Below are positions 33,254-41,552 of a DNA stretch of 64,000 bases, in pieces. Within the stretch, counting starts at the first letter, position 1, and every line of letters begins with the position of its first letter. The notes under the pieces were generated by a model. That model was not told the origin of the DNA. It saw nothing but the letters and a program-made list of their open reading frames with translations, and did no database searches. The DNA is taken from positions 30,414 to 94,413 of the IMG/VR virus record IMGVR_UViG_3300037264_000690. One strand, written 5' to 3'. This DNA is from a virus. A program made the translations under genes and the position numbers.

Positions 33254-34513
33254 ATGCCTACTACGATTCCTCAGAACTCGGTAATCGGTCGTATCAGCTC
33301 GCTGATCGAAGAGATCAACGGCGTGAAGACCGCTGCTGACAAGGGTCACACCAAGAAGGGGACCGAGTTGGACCTGAGCGGTTCTGCCAAGCAGGACCCA
33401 GGTGGTTACAAGGGCAAGTCGGACCACCCAAGCGCTCGTGCTGCATCGAATGTCCAGAAGACTCCGCTTGGCTCTCGGGCCAAGGAGAATGAGACAGACG
33501 TCAAGCACGACCATCCCGGTGCCGGTGTGGATAACACCAGCGGCAGTGGTGGCGACCAGGATTCCAAGCAACTCAACATCGGCACGCATCAGTCTGCTAC
33601 CGGTGAAGACCCCAAGGTTGAAGACGACTTCAAGGGCACCAAGGAGGACGGGCGTGATGGTGACCGTGGTGGCACATCGCACCCGGCAAGCGCCGAAGAT
33701 ATTGGCGGAAAATACGCCTCGGCCAAGTTTGCTGACTTGACCAAGGTGGCTTACGCCAAGATGAATGAACTACTGGCGGATGTGGCCAATGGCTCAGCCC
33801 CAGTCAGTGCTCCGATCAAGACGGCATCGGTTAGCCAGAACGTGTCACAGGCTTCAGATGTCGAGAAGCAGGCTGCTGCTCAGGCAATTATCGAGCAGAC
33901 CATCATCGATGCTCGCGTCAACGCCGACCTCGTTGGTGAGTTCCTCACCAAGTACAGCGAGAAGTATGCACACCTCTTGAAGGGTGCCGCCACTGACGGC
34001 CCAATGGGTGGCGCAATGGATGGCGAAGGCGGCGATGTTGGTGGTGGTCCACCCCCAGAGATGGGTAGCGGCGCGCCGCCGGAAATGGGTGGCGGTCCTG
34101 AAGAGGGTGGTGGCGCTGAGGGTGGGCTTGACGAAATGATCAATGCCCTGCTTCAGATGGGCATGACCCCAGAGGACATTGAAGCGGCCCTACAAGCCCA
34201 CATGAACGGCGGCGGTGAAGGTGGCGCACCTGGCGGTGCACCGCCTCCGGAAGCTGCCATGGCCGGTGCTGGTGGCCCACCAATGGGTGGCGGTGATATG
34301 GGCGGTGGCGGTGATATGGGCAAGATGGGCTCAGCTCGTCGGCGTGGTCTGAACGAGGATCAGCTCATCATGTTCAAGGCTGCAAACATGGCTTCGTACC
34401 GGTTCCGCACCGGCAAGTGGCAGCCTCGCACTGTTCAGCCAGGCACCAAGGAAGCTCAGGAGCGCACTGAACTGCAGCGCTACATCCTAGAGGTTTGCGG
34501 CTTCAACCGTTAA
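33254..34513 (+). CDS. scaffold-like protein
   Basis: 419 residues, SD AAAGGAG. First 160 residues are hydrophilic, Gly/Asp/Lys/His-rich and probably disordered; 160-240 is helical; then a Gly/Met/Pro/Glu-rich low-complexity region; the last 70 residues are a basic helical domain. Position between prohead protease and capsid gene, high charge and lack of cysteine fit a scaffolding protein degraded during maturation. Inferred from context, not homology. Confidence 0.6.
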   Translation: MPTTIPQNSVIGRISSLIEEINGVKTAADKGHTKKGTELDLSGSAKQDPGGYKGKSDHPSARAASNVQKTPLGSRAKENETDVKHDHPGAGVDNTSGSGGDQDSKQLNIGTHQSATGEDPKVEDDFKGTKEDGRDGDRGGTSHPASAEDIGGKYASAKFADLTKVAYAKMNELLADVANGSAPVSAPIKTASVSQNVSQASDVEKQAAAQAIIEQTIIDARVNADLVGEFLTKYSEKYAHLLKGAATDGPMGGAMDGEGGDVGGGPPPEMGSGAPPEMGGGPEEGGGAEGGLDEMINALLQMGMTPEDIEAALQAHMNGGGEGGAPGGAPPPEAAMAGAGGPPMGGGDMGGGGDMGKMGSARRRGLNEDQLIMFKAANMASYRFRTGKWQPRTVQPGTKEAQERTELQRYILEVCGFNR

Positions 34514-34526
34514 GAAGGAGACAAGC

Positions 34527-34955
34527 ATGAACTTTCCAGAACGAGTCGTTGAGACTCTTCAAATCTCGGCGCTGGCATTGCAGAAAGCCGAGAAGGAAGC
34601 CAACGAGAAGACGTCCGCCGAACAGCGCTACACGAACAAGATTGCCAGTGCAGTTGAGAAGTGCGTGAAGTGTGGGCGTATCGATGACACCACCGATGAA
34701 CGTGAGAAGCTGGCTGCTTGGCTGATAACGCCAGAAGGTGCGCTAGAAGTCATCGAGAAGCTAGCCGAGCACGAGATCGATCCACCGATCGCTGCAGGTC
34801 TCGGCAAGCAGGTCGACGCACAAGGTCGATCCACAAGCAATGGTCATACCAAGAAGGCGTCCTATGACAGCCTGAATGATCCATACGTTGGTCGTCGTAC
34901 CGGTCAGGAGCCTGAGTCCTGGCGTCGACTGACAACTGGCCTGGGAATCGCGTAA
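34527..34955 (+). CDS. small head-operon protein
   Basis: 142 residues, SD AAGGAG. The first 95 residues are helical with a CVKCGRID motif (about 47-54); the last 45 are polar and disordered. No recognised domain. Could be a head accessory or a second scaffold component. Confidence 0.6.
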   Translation: MNFPERVVETLQISALALQKAEKEANEKTSAEQRYTNKIASAVEKCVKCGRIDDTTDEREKLAAWLITPEGALEVIEKLAEHEIDPPIAAGLGKQVDAQGRSTSNGHTKKASYDSLNDPYVGRRTGQEPESWRRLTTGLGIA

Positions 34956-34996
34956 TTGCTACAATCCGGTAGTATAAAATACCACTGGAGTTAGCA

Positions 34997-35182
34997 ATGG
35001 GTTGGTGTAACAACGAAAAACGTAGGGAACATGTTAGGCAACAGTTGCAAAACGGTGTTTGTCCAACTTGTTGTCGCAACAAAACAGAAGGCTTTAGTAG
35101 ATGTGCTGCTTGCAGACAGAAACATAATGAAGTCAGTAAGCAGACGCATTGGAAGTTGAAACAAAAGGTCTTTGGTCACTAG
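34997..35182 (+). pseudogene. truncated HNH endonuclease (zinc module only)
   Basis: 61 residues with SD GGAG. CPTC...CAAC zinc module and the helix KQTHWKLKQKVFGH match the start of the HNH protein at 19149 (CVDC...CDAC, then KLKNEVF) and stop where its HNH core should begin. No HNH homology continues after the stop in any frame I checked. It is probably a remnant, though a small functional DNA-binding protein is possible. A GTAT-AAA-ATAC inverted repeat lies just upstream (34972-34982). Confidence 0.65.
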
Positions 35183-35257
35183 GACTTACTGAAGAAAGTG
35201 GTTGAGATAGGGTTGGATGAATACTAGCCCTAACTCCTTTACGACACGGAGGTTATC

Positions 35258-35803
35258 ATGCCATTGCCAGGCCAGATGTTTGATCACATGCTGAACCCAG
35301 CCAAGGGCTGGCCACACATGGCTGCCCTTGACTTCCAGGCTCGGCAATCCGCCAACGTCCAGTATCGGCTACGTGCCGGACAGGTCGGCCACGTCAATCT
35401 GGCCGGCGAGCTGGAGCCTGGCGTGCAGTTGACGCAAATGGGTCTGTTCCTCTTCCAGGGCGCTGATGACCTGGACGTGAACAACCAGGGCAACGACCAG
35501 TGGACTCCGGTTAGCCCGTCCGGCCGGATCATGTGCCTCGTGGCCGGCGGTGACTATGAGCTGGAGACCACTGAGTTCATCGCCTCACTGACATTCCAGC
35601 CAAACAACATGCTTCGTTCACCGGTCGGTAATGCGGTGGGCGACGAGTTCCTTTCCGGGATGTTGCGCAACGATGCGCTCGGCACGTTGTACTCGGCTGA
35701 CACGGAAGCTATCGTTGGTGTGGTCAGTCGTGGTACGTTCAATAACGCCTACGGTCGGCGAGTCCTGGCCTTCTGGCCACGTTGGCTGCCAGGTCGCGTG
35801 TAA
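35258..35803 (+). CDS. capsid decoration-like protein
   Basis: 181 residues, SD CGGAGG. Beta-rich, ending in a hydrophobic FWPRWLPGRV tail. It lies directly upstream of the major capsid gene, the usual place for a decoration or stabilising protein, and contains a barrel-like pattern (VQYRLRAGQVGHVNLAGELEPGVQL). Family not recognised; role inferred from context. Confidence 0.6.
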   Translation: MPLPGQMFDHMLNPAKGWPHMAALDFQARQSANVQYRLRAGQVGHVNLAGELEPGVQLTQMGLFLFQGADDLDVNNQGNDQWTPVSPSGRIMCLVAGGDYELETTEFIASLTFQPNNMLRSPVGNAVGDEFLSGMLRNDALGTLYSADTEAIVGVVSRGTFNNAYGRRVLAFWPRWLPGRV

Positions 35804-35862
35804 TCTGAGTCAGACCAGGAGTTTCATTCCTACGGTCAAAACGGCACATGGAGGTGCTTAAA

Positions 35863-36789
35863 ATGGCGACTCCCGCTGAAGCCAGGATGGTGAACGAAGC
35901 TCTCTTTGAGCAGCTTGGCACTCCTGGTCTGGAGAAGCGTGCGATTGATGCGGTGAACGACTTCACGCGAACCAAGATGCGTGAAGACGGCTTCTACCGC
36001 CGTATCATTCCGCCGCTGCAGATCACCAATGACGAGCTCGATCGGCAGGTCGACACCGACAAGCCGGTCAAGGTCGTGGACAAGGAACCGGACAGCCCGG
36101 CTGCTATCAGCCTGCCGTTCGCCAACTTGCCCATCAACATCTACATCAAGGGTCCACGCTACCGGGTCCTGTTCGATCGCGTCGTCACACCTCGGTTCAC
36201 CAAGGATGTTGACGAACTGCGAACCTGGATCATGGACATTCGTCAGGTGCTGTCTGACAACAGCATCAAGGACATACTGGCCGAAGAGGACACCAAGTTC
36301 CTCACCGCCGTCAACACGGCGCTTGTCGGTCAGGACGTCATTCTGCCAACATCTGGTGTGGCTCAGTTCGTCGGTATTGGCGGTGGCATCACCCGCGAAA
36401 CGATGCAGGACGCCTTCAAGGTTATGCCACGGACTCCAAGCCACCTCGAAGTCCACACGGTCCTTATCAACAACATCACCATTCGTGAAGTGATGAAGTG
36501 GGATCGTGATGAGATGGGTGGTGACTTCAGCCAGGATCTCGTCAGGAACGGTTGGTCCGAGCAGGAGTTCATGAACGCCCGCTGGATCATCACGATCAAG
36601 CGGGACCTGGTTCCGGATGATCACATCTACATGTTCAGCGACCCGAAGTTCATCGGCAAGTCGTATCTTTTGGAAGACACGACGATGTACATCAAGCGGG
36701 AAGCCTACCTGCTTGAGTTCTTTGCCTACGAGACCATTGGCGGCGCGCTGGGTCATTATAATGGGTTGAGTCACGTGGTCTTTGAGTAA
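35863..36789 (+). CDS. major capsid protein, HK97-fold-like
   Basis: 308 residues; ATG 35863 has SD GGAGGT, while the ATG at 35848 does not. Helical N-terminal arm, an extended RRIIPP.QI strand (E-loop-like), a P-domain helix (MDIRQVLSDNSIKDILAEEDTKFL), an A-domain with HTVLINNITIREVMKWD, and a C-terminal strand block MFSDPKFIGKSYLLEDTTMYIKREAYLLEFFAYE. This arrangement, downstream of protease and scaffold and followed by neck and tail genes, fits an HK97-fold capsid protein. The HNH gene at 36858 lies immediately after it. Confidence 0.8.
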   Translation: MATPAEARMVNEALFEQLGTPGLEKRAIDAVNDFTRTKMREDGFYRRIIPPLQITNDELDRQVDTDKPVKVVDKEPDSPAAISLPFANLPINIYIKGPRYRVLFDRVVTPRFTKDVDELRTWIMDIRQVLSDNSIKDILAEEDTKFLTAVNTALVGQDVILPTSGVAQFVGIGGGITRETMQDAFKVMPRTPSHLEVHTVLINNITIREVMKWDRDEMGGDFSQDLVRNGWSEQEFMNARWIITIKRDLVPDDHIYMFSDPKFIGKSYLLEDTTMYIKREAYLLEFFAYETIGGALGHYNGLSHVVFE

Positions 36790-36796
36790 AAGTCCA

Positions 36797-36825
36797 TTGT
36801 AGTGTCCAACGTTGTTTGGTATGAT
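36797..36825 (+). promoter_or_regulatory. sigma70-like promoter for the HNH gene
   Basis: TTGTAG (36797-36802), a 17-base spacer and TATGAT (36820-36825) with TG at the extended -10 position. It lies between the capsid stop and the HNH gene. Confidence 0.6.
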
Positions 36826-36829
36826 AGCC

Positions 36830-36849
36830 CCTAGATTAATCAATCTAGG
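36830..36849 (+). promoter_or_regulatory. RBS-sequestering hairpin
   Basis: CCTAGATT AATC AATCTAGG, a perfect 8-bp stem whose 3' arm contains the AGG of the AGGAGG Shine-Dalgarno (36847-36852) of the HNH gene at 36858. In transcripts from upstream the hairpin should limit translation, as known for some phage homing endonucleases. Confidence 0.65.
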
Positions 36850-36857
36850 AGGTTATC

Positions 36858-37481
36858 ATGACCAAGAAAGAACTGCGTGACACCAGACGTGATGCTGGAT
36901 TGTGTATTGACTGCAATACACCATCAACGGCTTTAAGGTGTCCTGAACACACCACGAGAAACAAAAAGCAGCTTGCGAGCTTCTACACAAGGAAAAAGGA
37001 AAGACGCGAGTGTATTATTCCTGGGTGCAAGAAACGTGTGCTTGATAAAGCTGTCAGATGCGTAGTACACACCCAGGAACGAAAGGATGCTTACGCCAAG
37101 AAGGTTGCTCAAGGAGTATGTACCAAATGTCCATCGGCAGCAACGTGCGGCAACAAGTGCAATAAGCACGCAATAATGCAACAAGCACTCAACTGGCGAC
37201 GTAAGCAAATGATCATGGATCACTATGGTGGTCCGACTTGTGTAGGATGTAATGAGACAGAACTCGCAGTTCTACAACTTGACCACAAGGACGGAGGAGG
37301 CAACAAGCATCGAAGGAAGATAGGTAATGGTGATCTGCGGAAAGGTAGTGTCAACACTTACCAGTGGATCATCGAAAACAACTATCCGCCTCTCTTCCGG
37401 GTGCTTTGTGCTAACTGCAACGTTAGAGCTAGATGTAGACTGCAGTTTCCTCGTGAACGCGGAAAGCTCAAGGACGAGTGA
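36858..37481 (+). CDS. HNH homing-type endonuclease
   Basis: 207 residues. The N-terminal 110 residues carry several zinc-knuckle-like CxxC..CxxH modules (CIDC...CPEH, CTKC...CNKH). The HNH core follows: MDHYGGPTCVGC, LDHKDGGG, KHRRK and VLCANCN. Same family and module set as 19149. Located directly after the capsid gene with its own promoter and a hairpin over the SD, so it is probably expressed at low level. Such genes often target nearby conserved genes in relatives lacking the insertion. Confidence 0.88.
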   Translation: MTKKELRDTRRDAGLCIDCNTPSTALRCPEHTTRNKKQLASFYTRKKERRECIIPGCKKRVLDKAVRCVVHTQERKDAYAKKVAQGVCTKCPSAATCGNKCNKHAIMQQALNWRRKQMIMDHYGGPTCVGCNETELAVLQLDHKDGGGNKHRRKIGNGDLRKGSVNTYQWIIENNYPPLFRVLCANCNVRARCRLQFPRERGKLKDE

Positions 37482-37483
37482 GT

Positions 37484-37894
37484 ATGCCGTTAAGCAAGAC
37501 GACCTACGAAGATCGGAAGGCAAAAGGACTTTGCGTGCAGTGCGGCGAATCGACAGGTGGTATCATTGGAGCAGTAAGCAACGGCAAGGTTCGTTGCGAC
37601 GCGTGTCTCCGAGGCAACAAATTGGCCCGACGGAAACGTCGGGCTGATCGTAAGAAGACGGGTCTCTGCACTGAGTGCCCGAACAATGCAATGCCTGACT
37701 GCTCGCTCTGTGACAAATGTAGTGCTGTTAGGTCCAAGTCATCAACCAAACGTTACTACAAGAATAAGCAAGCGGGAGTGTGTCGGTTCTGCGGGGCTGA
37801 AACTGAAAACGGTGAGTCCCGTTGTCCAAAGCACAAAGAACAGCTAAGCAACTGGCGAGAACGACAGAGACAGCTGAAAATCCAAGAAGATTGA
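37484..37894 (+). CDS. tandem zinc-module protein related to the HNH N-termini
   Basis: 136 residues, starting three bases after the HNH stop. Three repeats of a GLC-xx-C...C-xx-C(H)+basic helix module (CVQC..CDAC, CTEC..CDKC, CRFC..CPKH), the same module as at the N-termini of the HNH proteins at 19149 and 36858, but with no HNH core. May be a partner, a regulator or a decayed endonuclease that kept its DNA-binding part. The AAGGA SD is about ten bases from the ATG. Confidence 0.7.
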   Translation: MPLSKTTYEDRKAKGLCVQCGESTGGIIGAVSNGKVRCDACLRGNKLARRKRRADRKKTGLCTECPNNAMPDCSLCDKCSAVRSKSSTKRYYKNKQAGVCRFCGAETENGESRCPKHKEQLSNWRERQRQLKIQED

Positions 37895-37918
37895 CATCAG
37901 ATAAAGGAAGGAACTGCA

Positions 37919-38314
37919 ATGCCGAATGAAATCCAGTTTCCTGGCGAATCTGTGGAGATTATGGCTGGCGGCCTCCACGATCCGTTCTTCTTCGACAAGC
38001 TCGCCTCTGCTTGGAACGTCGTCCCTCGGACGCAGTCTGAGCGAGAACAGCTACTTGAGTTAGCCACCATGCTTCGCGAAGCCCGCGACACTGAGACCGT
38101 GAAGCAAGCCGGCGACGGCAACCAGTTCCTGTCCGGCGCCATTGACAGCCTAAAGGTTGCCATGAGCGCCCACGGCTACGACACCGCACCTACCTCTGAG
38201 CTGATTGGAATCAAGAACGCTGCCGCTCAGATCGCAACTGACCCGCAGTTCCAGAAGGCTGCCCTTGACTATGGTATGTACCTGATCAACCTGGAGGCCG
38301 GCAACGGCAAGTAA
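37919..38314 (+). CDS. small head-region protein
   Basis: 131 residues, SD AAGGAAGG. Helical after a short strand; contains a DPFFFDKLASAWN segment and a C-terminal Ala-rich helix. Lies between capsid and head-fibre genes; likely a virion or connector protein, not recognised. Confidence 0.6.
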   Translation: MPNEIQFPGESVEIMAGGLHDPFFFDKLASAWNVVPRTQSEREQLLELATMLREARDTETVKQAGDGNQFLSGAIDSLKVAMSAHGYDTAPTSELIGIKNAAAQIATDPQFQKAALDYGMYLINLEAGNGK

Positions 38315-38372
38315 CTAATTGCCCTTCCTAACTAATGGTTAAGGATTGGCATTTTAGTAAGGAGAAAATGAG

Positions 38373-38708
38373 ATGCCTGACACCACTTGCCTTTACACGA
38401 CTGTGAAGAACCCACTAGCGTTTTCTCGCACCTATGGCTATCTAGGTGCTCACGGCAAACTGCTACCTGCTGGTGCACACTTCACACAGATCGGCGACCT
38501 GGTTGACACCTTGATGGGTAGCAAACGATACAAGAAGCGTCAGACGGCCGCCCTTGAGCGCGATCTACTGAACTCAAAGATCGAGATCATCACCACGCCG
38601 CGTCCCATCTTGAAGGACGCAACTACCTCCGCAATCAAGGCGCTTGATCTGGATGCCGCCGCCATCGGTGTCATTGACCCGTGTTGGGGCGCTTACACTG
38701 ATGTATAA
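38373..38708 (+). CDS. small head-region protein
   Basis: 111 residues, SD AAGGAG. Strand-rich first half (YGYLGAHGKLLPAG), a basic KRYKKRQ helix, and a hydrophobic C-terminus. Unknown; neighbours suggest a structural role. Confidence 0.6.
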   Translation: MPDTTCLYTTVKNPLAFSRTYGYLGAHGKLLPAGAHFTQIGDLVDTLMGSKRYKKRQTAALERDLLNSKIEIITTPRPILKDATTSAIKALDLDAAAIGVIDPCWGAYTDV

Positions 38709-38752
38709 CGCCTGATTTGCTAAGCCAAGTATCTTCCGGGGAGGGAGTACAA

Positions 38753-39640
38753 ATGCCAATACAAAGCGTTGCGCGTGATCTCTTCAGCACTCCGTTTGCG
38801 TGCCTTGCCGGCCTCGCTGTTGGCAAGTGTGTTTACCTGTCTGCAGGTAACACTGTAGCGGTTGCTGATGGTAACGACGTGGCCAAGATGCCATGCATTG
38901 GTATCGTCGTGGAGAAGCCAACAACCATTACCTGCATCGTTCAGCACGGTGGTGAGTGTGATGCAGTGGCCGGGCTGACTGCCGGTCAAACTTACTACGT
39001 CAACGCATCTGGCAACCTGGTGAATAGCCCAGCTGGCTTGGCTGTTCCACAGGCGCTTGGTTTTGCTCGTGACGCTGACACGTTGGTCATGTTCGGGCTT
39101 GTCGCTGGTGGTGACGGTGGTGGGTCAGATGCGTGGCCAGCGCTATTCGACGATTTGCGTGTGTGGGATGCCTTCGCCACATTGCTACCGGCCACGCCAC
39201 TGACGGACAATCTTGGGCTCGTGACCAACACCTGGTTGACGACCGCACCAACAGTTGAAACCGAAGACTTGAAAACTGCTGGTCTCACCACCAGCTTCTG
39301 CCGCTTCCAGTTCGCTGTCCCAGACAACTACGTGGCGGCTGGACCCGTCACGCTTCGACTCTTTGCTGGCATGAAGACCACTGTGGCTGACGTTACAGCT
39401 ACGATTGATGCTGAAGTGGTCCGTACTGCTGCGCCAAGTGTTGACATCTGTAGCACTGGTGCACAGAGCATCAATAGCTTGACTCCAGCCAACAAGGACT
39501 TCGTCCTTACTCCAACAGCAATTGTGCCAGGTGACATCCTTGACGTGCGTATCGCAATCGCCGTCAATGACGCAGCGTCTATCACTGTTGTCATTGGTCA
39601 ACTGCAGCACATCACCATGTTGCTGACTAACAATGGCTAA
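38753..39640 (+). CDS. head fibre/cement-like protein (DUF2190-like N-terminus)
   Basis: 295 residues; ATG 38753 follows SD GGGAGGGAG, the upstream TTG reading does not. Residues about 15-115 (GLAVGKCVYLSAGNTVAVADGN...GIVVEK...GLTAGQTYYVNASGNL) match the pattern of phage capsid cement or fibre anchoring domains. The C-terminal 170 residues form a beta-sandwich-like domain likely exposed on the virion. Followed by a terminator. Confidence 0.65.
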   Translation: MPIQSVARDLFSTPFACLAGLAVGKCVYLSAGNTVAVADGNDVAKMPCIGIVVEKPTTITCIVQHGGECDAVAGLTAGQTYYVNASGNLVNSPAGLAVPQALGFARDADTLVMFGLVAGGDGGGSDAWPALFDDLRVWDAFATLLPATPLTDNLGLVTNTWLTTAPTVETEDLKTAGLTTSFCRFQFAVPDNYVAAGPVTLRLFAGMKTTVADVTATIDAEVVRTAAPSVDICSTGAQSINSLTPANKDFVLTPTAIVPGDILDVRIAIAVNDAASITVVIGQLQHITMLLTNNG

Positions 39641-39660
39641 AAATCGCGGATGAAAATTTA

Positions 39661-39697
39661 CCCTCTTGTCTGATATATTCGGACAAGAGGGTTTTTT
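39661..39697 (+). terminator. intrinsic terminator
   Basis: Perfect 10-bp stem CCCTCTTGTC/GACAAGAGGG with an 11-base loop and TTTTTT. It ends the capsid unit. Confidence 0.93.
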
Positions 39698-39706
39698 AAT
39701 GGCCTG

Positions 39707-39720
39707 AGTAAAAAACTACT
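39707..39720. promoter_or_regulatory. AGTA-N6-TACT dyad, copy 4
   Basis: AGTA AAAAAC TACT, ten bases after the terminator and 11 bases before the ATG at 39732. It is the exact reverse complement of copy 2 (9868). Confidence 0.55.
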
Positions 39721-39731
39721 TGAGGTGAATC

Positions 39732-40280
39732 ATGCTGACGTATGTCTTGGCGGCGATGTTACTTGTTGGCGACCCAGATGACGTGGTTAAAATCGATCCT
39801 AGCTTGTACTACATCTGCGCTGATGAATTGCGTGACCTATCCGTTAGCCTGCAGATCATTGACGTGCAAGAGCGTCGTTACACCTTGGTTCTGCCATCAG
39901 ATTTTCATGAGGATCTAGCAAAACTACGCAAGCGTAATAACGAGCTACACGACGCACCGTCCGCTGAGGACGCACTTCGTTTTCCCAGTAGAGAAGTTGT
40001 CAATAAGCTCCTGGAGTTCAACCGGGAATATCGACAGCATCTTGTCAATGTGAGGGATGCATTCCCGTATCGTTACTGGGAGTATGTTTTTGTAATTGAG
40101 GAGACTGAAAGGTTGTACAGAATCTGGGATCTGGTTCGTGATGCCGGTTGCGAATACTACTACATCACAGTTAGACGACAGGCGTTGAAGGAATTACGCG
40201 ACCTGATCGGGTATGATGATTACTACAGAAGTAAGCTGCCGCCGTGGGTGCCGACTTGGCGGTTTCAAGCGATCAATTAA
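39732..40280 (+). CDS. possible exported or membrane-tethered protein
   Basis: 182 residues, SD GAGG. The first 13 residues are hydrophobic (MLTYVLAAMLLVG), short for a signal peptide. The rest is helical and charged with clusters of Tyr. No family. It follows a terminator and a dyad motif, so it begins a transcription unit. Confidence 0.55.
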   Translation: MLTYVLAAMLLVGDPDDVVKIDPSLYYICADELRDLSVSLQIIDVQERRYTLVLPSDFHEDLAKLRKRNNELHDAPSAEDALRFPSREVVNKLLEFNREYRQHLVNVRDAFPYRYWEYVFVIEETERLYRIWDLVRDAGCEYYYITVRRQALKELRDLIGYDDYYRSKLPPWVPTWRFQAIN

Positions 40281-40292
40281 GGAGGTCAAGAG

Positions 40293-41306
40293 ATGCTCAG
40301 GTTCATAGATGGAGCAGATCACTACGACACTGCCAAACTGACGACCAAGTGGAACAACGCGGTTGGTGTCACTGTGCTTGCTGCTGCTGGGCGTTTCGGT
40401 GGCAATGCCATTCGCATCAACGATGTTGGTGCTGGCGGCTTGCTACTCAAAACGATTAACGCCCAACCGACCTGGATTGTCGGTTTTGCGTTATATACTG
40501 GCACCTTCCCGACTACTAACACGATCATTCTCAAGGTGCTAGACGCAGGTGCTGTTCAAGTCGATCTGCGGTTGTATAGCGATGGCACCCTCGCGGTGAC
40601 TCGCAACGGTGCAGCTCTCTCCGGTGGTCAATCAACATTTGCACTCTCGACCAACACCTGGCATTATGTTGAGTTCAAAGTTACCATTGCTAACGCGATT
40701 GGGGCGAGCACCTGCCAAGTAAAGGTAGACAATGCCCAGGTGCTTGACGTCGCCGCTGGCCAGGATACTCAGGACACTGCCAACTCAACGGCCAACTCGA
40801 TTTCCTTCCACGGCTCTGTGCCGAACGCCACGTTTGACGACATTTACATCTGCGATGCTGCTGGCGGTGTTTGCACCGACTTCATCGGCGATAGTCGCAT
40901 CGTCACGCTGCTACCTAATGCAGCTGGTGACTTGACGCAGTGGACTGTCGTCAACGCAGGCAACAACTGGTCGGCTCAAGCAAATAACCCGTCGCTCAAC
41001 GATGGTCAATACGTCTACAGTGCTACACCTGGTCAGGTTGACCTCTATAACTTGCAGGATCCGTCGCTCACAGGTCCGATCAAGGGCATCCAGGCGTCGG
41101 TATACTCTCGCAAGGATGACTCAGGCATCAGGCAAATTGCCACGGATATCAAGACCGGTGGTGTGGAATTTGTTGGTACCACTCGCAACCTGACGACCAG
41201 CTACGTCTACTACAGCTCGATCTACGAGTTGAATCCGGATACCGTGTTGGCCTGGACTCCTGCCAACTTGATTGCCCTACAGGCTGGCATTAAATTGGTG
41301 GCGTAA
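40293..41306 (+). CDS. lectin/LamG-like virion fibre protein
   Basis: 337 residues, SD AAGGAGG. Begins with a FIDGADHYDTAKLTTKWN segment and a jelly-roll pattern of strands (WIVGFALYTG..., LRLYSDGTLAVTRNG, WHYVEFKVTI...) typical of concanavalin-A-like domains in phage surface proteins. C-terminal half is a second beta domain ending in AGIKLVA. Likely an exposed fibre or decoration that binds carbohydrate. Confidence 0.7.
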   Translation: MLRFIDGADHYDTAKLTTKWNNAVGVTVLAAAGRFGGNAIRINDVGAGGLLLKTINAQPTWIVGFALYTGTFPTTNTIILKVLDAGAVQVDLRLYSDGTLAVTRNGAALSGGQSTFALSTNTWHYVEFKVTIANAIGASTCQVKVDNAQVLDVAAGQDTQDTANSTANSISFHGSVPNATFDDIYICDAAGGVCTDFIGDSRIVTLLPNAAGDLTQWTVVNAGNNWSAQANNPSLNDGQYVYSATPGQVDLYNLQDPSLTGPIKGIQASVYSRKDDSGIRQIATDIKTGGVEFVGTTRNLTTSYVYYSSIYELNPDTVLAWTPANLIALQAGIKLVA

Positions 41307-41316
41307 GGAGGCCCTT

Positions 41317-41541
41317 GTGGCTGTTACTAATGCACGGTCGGCACAGGAAGCTGTCGAGGTTCTGGTCGAGCAGGTCCAGTTGGCTCGCTCGGCTCAGATT
41401 GCCGTTGAGGTTGCGGATCAGTCACCAGGTAGCGCCAGGTCGTCCCAGGTGCCTGTTGAAGCCATCTATGCAGACCCTGGCAGTGCAAGGTCATCACAGG
41501 TCGCGGTTGAGGTGTTGGTCACGAGGACGTGTCCTCCGTAA
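41317..41541 (+). CDS. small protein of four 17-residue repeats
   Basis: 74 residues from a GTG with AAGGAGG SD. It is built of four copies of ARS(A/S)Q-x-x-VE(V/A) followed by a variable 7-residue linker, ending in a short Cys/Pro tail. The repeats predict alternating strands. Similar short repeats occur in small phage proteins near neck genes, but I cannot name a function. Confidence 0.6.
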   Translation: MAVTNARSAQEAVEVLVEQVQLARSAQIAVEVADQSPGSARSSQVPVEAIYADPGSARSSQVAVEVLVTRTCPP

Positions 41542-41552
41542 GGAGGTGCGGC

